Below, piece after piece: positions 15,026 through 20,710 of a stretch of 20,710 nt of DNA (the first letter of the stretch is position 1; every line of letters begins with the position of its first letter). Both the position numbers and the translations under genes were made by a program. This DNA is from Clostridiaceae bacterium (GTDB taxonomy: Bacteria; Bacillota; Clostridia; Peptostreptococcales; Peptostreptococcaceae): the NCBI GenBank assembly GCA_902362365.1, contig CABIVQ010000053.1, positions 1-20,710 on the forward strand. Direction: 5' to 3'. The notes under the pieces are model-generated. The model worked only from the letters and a program-made list of their open reading frames with translations. It did no database searches and was not told where the DNA came from.

Positions 15026-15772
15026 CTAATAATTTTCTCTGTTCCCTTCCCAATGATTACTAAATATTAATTGTGAAATAAAAGTTATAGCTATAAATAT
15101 TATCATTATAAATATACCTTGTATTATCTCACTATTTTGAATTAATATATTTTCCTTATACAATATAAAGTAAGAAGATAATCTCATTGAATATGCCCAA
15201 GGTATCACTTGCCATATTCCATCTCCTAAACCAGTTAACATCAGTGCTGAAATAAGGCTTCCAATTATTCCAATTCCAATTGATGCACCTTTGCCAAAAT
15301 AAAATACTACTAAATATTGTATCATATATAAAAGTATGTTACTTGAGAATACTATCAAAGTTTCTTTATAATAAAAACTTATCTCTATAGAGTCATTTCC
15401 CATAATATAAAACATAATTCCAAAACCTAATATTGCTATAAGTGTTGATACTAACCCTAAAATAATTATTGATATTAACTTGCTAAAATGGGGAAGGTAT
15501 TTTTTATTCGGAGTAGTTAAAAAGTATTGAAATCCTCCACATTCTTCTTGTTCATATACCATATTCAATATAATAGATATTATTAAAGGAAATGACATTG
15601 AAATAATTTGAATATATGAAATAACTTTATCCAATTCATTCCATGGAGAAACTGAATAGTACGATAAAAAAGGTATCATAGCTAACACTGGAATAATAAA
15701 ATGCACTTTAATTATTTTTGAATGATAAAATTTATAGAAATCTATCTTTATATAATTTATAAAACTTGGCAT
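15026..15772 (-). CDS. Lantibiotic-immunity ABC permease, MutG/SpaG/NisG type
   Basis: 248-residue permease with about six membrane helices and no large extracytoplasmic domain. The N-terminal INYIKIDFYKFYHSKIIKVHFIIPVLA stretch, then NMVYEQEECGGFQYFLTTPNKK, is the hallmark of LanE/LanG-type immunity permeases (E-x-x-x-G-x-F-Q). It follows the other permease by 2 nt and precedes the regulator. With its partner and the ATPase it should expel lantibiotic from the membrane to the outside. Confidence 0.85.
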   Translation of the reverse strand: MPSFINYIKIDFYKFYHSKIIKVHFIIPVLAMIPFLSYYSVSPWNELDKVISYIQIISMSFPLIISIILNMVYEQEECGGFQYFLTTPNKKYLPHFSKLISIIILGLVSTLIAILGFGIMFYIMGNDSIEISFYYKETLIVFSSNILLYMIQYLVVFYFGKGASIGIGIIGSLISALMLTGLGDGIWQVIPWAYSMRLSSYFILYKENILIQNSEIIQGIFIMIIFIAITFISQLIFSNHWEGNRENY

Positions 15773-15774
15773 AG

Positions 15775-16497
15775 TTAAACCTCCTGTTTTTCAAACCATT
15801 TTGCAGTTAAATATGACGTGACAATATAAAGTGTAATAGTTACTAATACACCTATTAATATAACTTTTATATCAAATGGATAAGCTCCAGCCTCAACAGA
15901 TAAACCATTTGGCATAACTCTTATTACATAGCACATAAGTTTTGATGGTATCGCAAATGGAATCCACCATATTGGTGTTAACGCTAATAGTATGCCACCA
16001 AGAAAATTGCATAAAATACTAATAATTATAGTAAATCCAGTACTAAATTTCATGGTTAAGTACATCAGTACCGGTATTTGCCACGAGAACGTTATAAATA
16101 ATATTGTAGATGCTAATAAACTATTTTGAACTTGAATAGCAGTTTCAAATATAAATCCCATAATTGTTATTACTACGAAAAACACTAAACAACTTAACCC
16201 TAAATACATAGTACTGATAATAATTTTAGAATACCAAATTTTTTGTTTATCCACTATAACACTAAATAATCCATTGAATTTTCTTTTCCTATCATTAGAT
16301 ATAATAAATGAACATATCATAGTAAAACTTCCTGGTAATATCAATGTATACCACCAGTTATACGCACTTTTTTGTATATAGTATCCTCCCATTAATACAA
16401 AAGCTATTGCTATACTTACTAATGGAGCTAAATATATTAATTTTTTTTGAAAAGTATGCTTTTGTTTTAAGTGCTCTGATTGTAGTATTTTATTCAT
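15775..16497 (-). CDS. Lantibiotic-immunity ABC permease, MutE/SpaE/NisE type
   Basis: About 240-residue permease with six hydrophobic segments. The N-terminal NKILQSEHLKQKHTFQKKLIYLAPLV is typical of LanE/MutE proteins, as is the SNDRKRKFNGLFS turn after helix 2. ATG 16497 overlaps the ATPase stop by 8 nt and is preferred over ATG 16521, which lies deeper in that gene. First of two permeases; membrane half of the LanFEG complex. Confidence 0.85.
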   Translation of the reverse strand: MNKILQSEHLKQKHTFQKKLIYLAPLVSIAIAFVLMGGYYIQKSAYNWWYTLILPGSFTMICSFIISNDRKRKFNGLFSVIVDKQKIWYSKIIISTMYLGLSCLVFFVVITIMGFIFETAIQVQNSLLASTILFITFSWQIPVLMYLTMKFSTGFTIIISILCNFLGGILLALTPIWWIPFAIPSKLMCYVIRVMPNGLSVEAGAYPFDIKVILIGVLVTITLYIVTSYLTAKWFEKQEV

Positions 16498-17194
16498 ATT
16501 TAGTACCTGCCTTTTTAACAACTTCTAAAAATAACTTTTCTAAATCTATATCCTCTTGAACCTTTTCTTGATACCAAAGTTGACCATTTGCAATTATTCC
16601 TATATAATCTGCAATTTGCTCTACTTCAGATAAAATGTGGCTAGATATGATTACTGTTATTCCTTTTTTGGGAAATGATTTAATTAATTCTCTTAAATCT
16701 CCTATGCCTATTGGGTCTAATCCATTGGTAGGCTCATCTAAGATTAATAGTTTTGGATTATTTAATAAAGCTATTGCAATTCCTAGTCTTTGTTTCATTC
16801 CCATTGAAAATTTGCCTGCTTTTTTGTTTCCTGTATTTGTAAGGTTAACAATTTCTAGAACGTCTTCAATTCTTGAATCTGGTAAGTTGTATAATAGTGT
16901 ACGTACTTTTAGATTTTCTCTTGCGGTTAGGTTTTCATATATTGGCGATTGCTCTATAAGTGAACCTATTTCTAATAAGTCATTTCTTGACCATGGTTTT
17001 TCTTTGTATATTATTTCTCCTGATGTAGGATTTATCATTCCTGTAAGCATTTTAAGTAATGTTGATTTTCCAGCTCCATTTGGGCCTAGTAATCCATATA
17101 TTGAATTCTTTGGTACTAGTAAAGATATATCTTTATTTACTTCTTGTTTTTTATAGCTTTTATTTAAATTTTTTGTCTGTATCATATATTTCAT
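16490..17194 (-). CDS. Lantibiotic-immunity ABC ATPase (LanF/CprA-like)
   Basis: About 234-residue ATPase. Walker A GPNGAGKSTLLKML, signature in FSMGMKQRLGIA, Walker B LLILDEPTNGLDP, H-loop SSHILSEVEQIAD. In place of the usual Q-loop it reads GSLIEQSPIYENLTARENL: the glutamate (E-loop) is the known mark of LanF immunity ATPases and separates it from BcrA-like proteins. ATG 17194 is 8 nt after AAGGGA and is preferred over ATG 17203, which touches that site. First gene of a five-gene operon, LanF-E-G-R-K. No lantibiotic precursor or modification gene is visible, so this is probably stand-alone resistance, comparable to CprABCK-R of C. difficile but with regulator before kinase. Confidence 0.92.
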   Translation of the reverse strand: MKYMIQTKNLNKSYKKQEVNKDISLLVPKNSIYGLLGPNGAGKSTLLKMLTGMINPTSGEIIYKEKPWSRNDLLEIGSLIEQSPIYENLTARENLKVRTLLYNLPDSRIEDVLEIVNLTNTGNKKAGKFSMGMKQRLGIAIALLNNPKLLILDEPTNGLDPIGIGDLRELIKSFPKKGITVIISSHILSEVEQIADYIGIIANGQLWYQEKVQEDIDLEKLFLEVVKKAGTKYE

Positions 17195-17228
17195 AAAAAA
17201 CATCCCTTCTACTTTTTGATTTAATAAA

Positions 17229-17234
17229 AGTATA
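17229..17234 (-). promoter_or_regulatory. -10 element of the LanFEG operon
   Basis: TATACT on the minus strand, start expected near 17222. No -35 consensus lies 17 nt upstream (ATAAAA); the direct repeats occupy that place, as for an activator-dependent promoter. Confidence 0.6.
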
Positions 17235-17241
17235 AAGAATG

Positions 17242-17263
17242 TTTATAAGGATTTTATAAGGAT
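17242..17263 (-). promoter_or_regulatory. Tandem 11-bp direct repeats, probable response-regulator box
   Basis: Two perfect back-to-back copies of ATCCTTATAAA (minus strand) at 17263-17253 and 17252-17242. The period of 11 bp puts both on one face of the helix, the arrangement bound by head-to-tail dimers of OmpR/PhoB-type regulators. They lie directly upstream of the -10 of the operon that encodes such a regulator, so autoregulation is predicted. No other copy was noticed in the window. Confidence 0.7.
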
Positions 17264-17287
17264 TAGTATTTTTTATACTATAAATAA

Positions 17288-17321
17288 AAAAACACATTGA
17301 CTATTATATCAATGTGTTTTT
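17288..17321 (-). terminator. Terminator after the ydbT-like gene
   Basis: AACACATTGA (17291-17300), 8-nt loop, TCAATGTGTT (17309-17318), with A/T runs on both sides giving a T7 tract on the minus strand. Strong and usable in both directions. Confidence 0.85.
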
Positions 17322-17344
17322 CGTGGATTTCAATGGTGGAGACG
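17317..17344 (-). repeat. Dispersed intergenic repeat, copy B
   Basis: Matches 12799-12826 at 24 of 28 positions. On the minus strand CGTCTCC-A-CCA looks like a tRNA acceptor 3' half plus CCA, but no T-arm precedes it. It lies between the ydbT stop and its terminator, hence in the 3' UTR. Confidence 0.55.
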
Positions 17345-17378
17345 AAGCGCACAGAACCCCTCCTACTATTTTCCTAGA

Positions 17379-18828
17379 TTAAATAATATTTATTATTTTA
17401 TTACCTAACTTTTCAAATAAACATTCATCATAATATCCAATAGTTCTCATATCGTTTCCCAAACTAGCTAAAATATAAATCTCACCTTTGCATAAATTTA
17501 GCCTACTACTAATTAAGTTTTCTCTTATATTTATATATTGAACTTTGCCATATTTTATAATGCTAATTTTCTTTGCAAAAATACCGTATGAAATAGTCAA
17601 TTTATCCTTACTTAAATGAATACCTCTAGTAATATAGCTCATATATGAAATTAATAATCCCCCTAAAAATACTACTAAATCTGAAACTAATATAAATACT
17701 GGTGATATTTCATAATCTAGTCTAGAAACAGAATATAATCCTATACCTAAAATAATTATGCATATTATAAGGTTAATAAATCTGATTATAAGGCTCTTTT
17801 TAGGTTCTTTTTGTAAAATCATAATCCTCTCCTAAACTAAGTTCTGGAAGTAATATTTTTATATTTTTCATAAAATCTTCTTTATTACTGGATAGTAATA
17901 TCTGAGAACCTTCAGCCACATTATCGCCAACACCTATAGTTACTATATCTACACTATACCTTTTAAATATCCTAGATATTACTGGCTGCTTAATATTAAT
18001 AGCATTTATCCTATTTATAGGAACAGTATATTTTCTTTTCTTAAACATACCATAGCTTATGTATAAATTATCTTCTAATCTTTTTATAGAAAACTTATAA
18101 TACTTAAAGAAATCACCTAAAATAAGTTGTAATATATAAATTACATACCCAAGAATTAATAATCCTATTCCTAGTATTCCATCTAAGTTTTTTATTTCTT
18201 CTGAAATAAATATTGTGAACAAGATAATAGCTAGATTGAAAATAATCGCTCCTGTTGATAAATTATAAAAACAGTGATTTACTACATCCTTATTAGAATA
18301 AACTAAATCATATTCTATATTTTCATCTTCTTTAAAATCTAGTGCTGCATCAAAACTTTCTTCTTTATCCATAATCGCCATAATATTTCTTTTAAATTCA
18401 TGAGCTTTTTCTTTAGAAAGAACTATCTCAATATCTGTATCATTAGCTATAGATAAACTATCCGTATCAATTTTAACTTTATATGTACCAATTATACGCT
18501 CAAAAATATTTTGCTCTAGATTAATATTTGAAATATTTTTAATTCCATAAGTATTTTCCTTAGATATGATTGTATTTCTTTTAATAATAATCGTATTTTC
18601 TTCAATACTTATAGAAGTCTTAGACCAGATTAATATATTATATATTATTATAAAAGATAATAATCCCAAAATTCCAATTGTTATTAATTCATTTTGTATA
18701 TGTCCACCTTTGGTAAGTATTTCTGTTACATCATCTAAATTAGGTAAAATTAATATTATAAAAAATGTAATTATCCCACTTAAATTTTCAAGTATAATAC
18801 TAGGATGACATCTAAACTTCTCTTTCAT
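17379..18828 (-). pseudogene. ydbT: YdbT-like bacterial PH-domain membrane protein, frameshifted
   Basis: Two overlapping frames together give one YdbT-type protein. The first (18828-17800, 342 residues) starts MKEKFRCHPS after AGGAGG, has paired membrane segments (about 15-35, 45-66, then about 185-205 and 218-238) and two bPH2 domains, and ends LSLGEDYDFTKRT. The second (147 residues to 17379) continues KKSLIIRFINL, with two more helices and the third bPH2 domain. Dropping one A from the A5 run (17806-17802) joins them as DFTKEPKKSL, about 482 residues; B. subtilis YdbT is about 490. A start at ATG 17822 with AGGAG upstream could still make the C-terminal part separately. YdbS/YdbT proteins protect against membrane-active bacteriocins in Bacillus; the role here is inferred. 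Confidence 0.75.
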
Positions 18829-18843
18829 AAATACCTCCTAGAA

Positions 18844-19332
18844 TTATAAAGTATCAATATTTTCTGGTCTTGATTTTATAGCTATTTCGTTTATCTTTTC
18901 CTTAAGAGAATTCGCTATGATCTCAGATTTATCATCTTCTAAAAATCTAATAACTACATCTCCACCAGCAGTAGTAACAATAACTTTTCCTAATTTAAAA
19001 ATTCTATCTATAGGTCATTTTTCTATGGCAATTTTGTGAAGTCTTTCAATAGGAACTATACTTCTTTTTATAAATAAGAACCCTTCTTTTACACCTATAG
19101 AATCTTCAGTAATTGAATATCTATATCTTTGGTATCTTACTTTCGGTGATATCAATAAATATAGAATATCAAGTACAACTGCTCCTATCATTATCATTTT
19201 TATAATCTTTGGTAGCCTATCTTTAAAGATTAAATAAACTACAAATAAAATACTTGTTACAATTAAAACTTGTACTAATGTTGCTACAAACATACACCCT
19301 ATAGAACTTTTGCTTATTTTTTCGTGCTTCAT
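18844..19332 (-). pseudogene. ydbS: YdbS-like bacterial PH-domain protein with in-frame TGA
   Basis: Companion of YdbT. ATG 19332 (MKHEKISKSS) has AGGGAG 8 nt upstream; an earlier ATG at 19374 has none. Two membrane helices (about 15-40 and 45-65) precede a bPH2 domain with RYSITEDSIGVKEGFLF and PIERLHKIAIEK. TGA at 19017-19015 stops it there, but the same frame continues PIDRIFKLGKVIVTTAGGD... to TAA 18844, making 162 codons, the normal YdbS length (about 159). Relatives usually have glycine at the stop, so a GGA-to-TGA change is likely. Fifteen nt separate it from ydbT. Confidence 0.78.
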
Positions 19333-19389
19333 ATTCTTTCTCCCTTTAATTTGAATTAAAATACCACTTTGCATTCATTATTTACCTTA

Positions 19390-19398
19390 ATTATATCA
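19390..19398 (-). promoter_or_regulatory. Extended -10 promoter of ydbST
   Basis: TGATATAAT on the minus strand (TGnTATAAT form), about 58 nt before ATG 19332; no good -35. Divergent from the HxlR-type gene. Confidence 0.5.
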
Positions 19399-19459
19399 TA
19401 TATAATTCTTCATCTATTTATTAGTAGATTCTATTATCGGTATATCCCTTTTGTAATCC

Positions 19460-19488
19460 TTGCCAAATGTAATTTAATAATATATAAT
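19460..19488 (+). promoter_or_regulatory. Sigma-A promoter of the HxlR-type gene
   Basis: -35 TTGCCA (19460-19465), 17-nt spacer, -10 TATAAT (19483-19488), about 47 nt before the ATG. Confidence 0.65.
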
Positions 19489-19534
19489 TGCTATGATATT
19501 TAATTATATGTAAATACGCTAAGGAGGTATATTT

Positions 19535-19861
19535 ATGACTGATATTAAAAACCTACCTGAATGTCCTGTAGAAACAACATTAAAGTTAATAGGTAATAAA
19601 TGGAAAGTATTAATTATTAGAGATTTACTTACTGGTACAAAACGCTTCAATGAATTGATGAAATCTTTAGATGGAATTAGTCAAAAAGTTTTAACTAGTA
19701 ATTTACGTTCCATGGAAAATGATGGTATTATAAATCGAAAGGTATATCCAGAAGTTCCACCCAAAGTAGAGTATACACTTACTGAAACAGGTTATAGCCT
19801 TCAGCCTGTTCTTCACTCAATGATAATATGGGGAACAGAATATAAAAATAATTTAGGTTAA
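19535..19861 (+). CDS. HxlR-family winged-helix regulator
   Basis: 108-residue regulator. The family pattern is complete: C-P-V-E-T-T-L-K-L-I-G-N-K-W-K-V-L-I-I-R-D-L-L at the N-terminus, RFNELMKSLDGISQKVLTSNLRSMENDGII as the recognition helix and wing lead, and KVEYTLTETGYSLQPVL. The cysteine at about position 10 is the residue that senses electrophiles or oxidants in several members (HypR, YodB); whether it acts so here is unknown. AAGGAGG lies 7 nt before ATG. Divergent from ydbS, so either autoregulation or control of ydbST is possible. Confidence 0.93.
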   Translation: MTDIKNLPECPVETTLKLIGNKWKVLIIRDLLTGTKRFNELMKSLDGISQKVLTSNLRSMENDGIINRKVYPEVPPKVEYTLTETGYSLQPVLHSMIIWGTEYKNNLG

Positions 19862-19908
19862 ATTAAAATCTACTCAAGAATAAATTTTCACCTGGTGGAT
19901 TTTTAATT

Positions 19909-20643
19909 TTATTGATTAATATAACTTACTTCTCTCTCAATAAGCTTCTCTACAAATTTATTAGCTGGACTTTTTAATATTTCATCAGGTGTACCAAGTT
20001 GTTGAATATTACCTTTATCCATAACTAATACTTTACTTCCTAATTTTAATGCTTCTCTAATATCATGGGTGATAAAAATTATAGTAATATTAGCTTCTTT
20101 TTGTATTCTTATAATTTCATCTTGTAAGCTTGAACGAGTAATCTCGTCTACTGCACCAAATGGCTCATCCATTAATAATATATCTGGAGATGCAGCAAGT
20201 GCTCTAGCAATACCAACTCTTTGCTGTTGTCCACCACTTAATTCATTTGGATATCCTTTTAATAATTCTTCATCTAATCTAACAATTTTCATCCATTTCT
20301 TTACTGCTATTTTAGTTTTATTTTTGTCTCTTTTATTCCAAAGATTTGGCACATAAGATATATTTTCTTCCACAGTCATATGTAGAAACAAAACACTGCC
20401 CTGAATTGCATATCCTATATTTCTTCTTAATTCAATAAGGTTTACTTCTTGAGTACATTTTCCATGGACAAGCACTTGCCCTTTATCCGGAATAATTAGA
20501 CCATTTACCATTTTCAATAAGGTAGTTTTTCCACATCCAGAACTTCCTACTACTGTTAAAAACTCGCCTTGTTCTATTGATAAATTAAAATTTTCTAAAA
20601 TTATCTTTTCTCCATACTCTTTTTTTATATGATAGATTGTCAA
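19909..20643 (-). CDS. Orphan ABC ATPase, OpuCA/ProV-like, start altered by IS30
   Basis: 244 codons open from TTG 20643. Walker A GSSGCGKTT (about 33-41), Q-loop NIGYAIQGSVLFLHMTVEENI (osmoprotectant/amino-acid class), signature LSGGQQQRVGIARALA, Walker B ILLMDEPFGAVD, H-loop FITHDIREALKLG. No CBS domains follow, unlike full OpuCA (about 380). The start lies at an IS30-family end: TTG and the codons just after it probably belong to the IS, there is no ribosome binding site, and the usual first residues before the KKEYGEKI stretch are replaced. No permease gene follows; a convergent HxlR-type gene ends 48 nt away. Probably non-functional or poorly expressed. The gene is complete apart from its first few codons. 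Confidence 0.7.
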   Translation of the reverse strand: MTIYHIKKEYGEKIILENFNLSIEQGEFLTVVGSSGCGKTTLLKMVNGLIIPDKGQVLVHGKCTQEVNLIELRRNIGYAIQGSVLFLHMTVEENISYVPNLWNKRDKNKTKIAVKKWMKIVRLDEELLKGYPNELSGGQQQRVGIARALAASPDILLMDEPFGAVDEITRSSLQDEIIRIQKEANITIIFITHDIREALKLGSKVLVMDKGNIQQLGTPDEILKSPANKFVEKLIEREVSYINQ

Positions 20644-20710
20644 TATAAGTGCAACACTTTATATTCATGTTGCATCAAATACCTCTGCAGGTGTCTTATA
20701 TCCAAGACAC
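20641..20710 (-). mobile_element. IS30-family element, right terminus (partial)
   Basis: The last codons of a transposase run in from the right edge: CLGYKTPAEVFDAT then TGA (20667-20665), the standard IS30 C-terminus. TGTTGCA and TGCAACA (20674-20650) form a 7-bp stem, followed by ACTTATATTGACA, resembling IS30 terminal repeats. The exact end lies near 20640 and cannot be fixed without the other end. Confidence 0.8.

Noticed and set aside
17320..17360. tRNA 3' end (CGTCTCC-A-CCA on the minus strand)
   Set aside because: No T-arm with TTCRA loop, no D-arm or anticodon arm upstream; the second copy at 12826 also lacks a tRNA fold.
19015..19017. TGA in ydbS as a selenocysteine codon
   Set aside because: No SECIS-like hairpin follows, YdbS proteins are not redox enzymes and glycine is usual at this site.
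20615..20643. Hybrid promoter from the IS30 end (TTGACA) driving the ATPase gene
   Set aside because: At 16-18 nt distance no -10-like hexamer is present; CATATA lies only about 7 nt away.

Overview
The window is very AT-rich DNA from a low-GC, spore-forming Firmicute, most likely a Clostridioides-like member of the Peptostreptococcaceae. The evidence is the AT-rich codon use, strong AGGAGG-type ribosome binding sites, a cotJABC spore-coat operon, a clostridial-type c-di-GMP-I riboswitch and a lantibiotic-immunity-type ABC/two-component cluster. The species call is inference.

Layout. 1-240: 5' fragment of an IS91-type transposase gene (minus strand), preceded by a terminator and a c-di-GMP-I riboswitch (331-402) with its own promoter. 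651-1385: TraX-family membrane protein (plus). 1419-3412: MacB-type ABC ATPase plus FtsX-like permease (minus). 3505-3852: internally deleted IS3-family remnant. 3874-7625: four-gene, Fur-controlled ferric-siderophore ABC importer (minus) whose binding-lipoprotein gene carries a one-base frameshift. 7813-8280: single-domain globin (minus). 8348-9296: decayed PAP2-phosphatase and XRE-regulator genes joined by a deletion. 9785-10900: cotJA-cotJB-cotJC (plus) with a possible SigK/SigE promoter. 10938-12790: complete IS1182-family element directly behind cotJC. 12991-17194: LanFEG-type ABC exporter genes followed by a response regulator and a histidine kinase (minus), with a tandem 11-bp repeat in the -35 region of the operon promoter. 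17379-19332: ydbS-ydbT (bacterial PH-domain membrane proteins), both disrupted. 19535-19861: HxlR-type regulator (plus). 19909-20643: orphan OpuCA/ProV-like ATPase whose 5' end abuts the terminus of an IS30-family element at the window edge.

How the parts work together. The iron block is a coherent Fur-repressed uptake unit: lipoprotein, two permeases, ATPase and a near-perfect Fur palindrome at the promoter. The LanFEG-RR-HK block is a self-contained bacteriocin-sensing and expulsion unit with no bacteriocin precursor nearby. The cotJ genes belong to spore-coat assembly.

A striking property is the density of gene-inactivating lesions. Three are single-base changes in A-runs (IS91 transposase, siderophore lipoprotein, ydbT). 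Two are in-frame nonsense codons (PAP2, ydbS). There is also one gene-gene deletion fusion and one internally deleted IS. These are either active pseudogenisation of an accessory region or partly homopolymer sequencing error; reads would decide. The most novel-looking items are the riboswitch in front of a transposase, the direct-repeat operator of the LanFEG operon, and a dispersed intergenic repeat found at 12799-12826 and 17317-17344. I see no CRISPR array, rRNA or intact tRNA.
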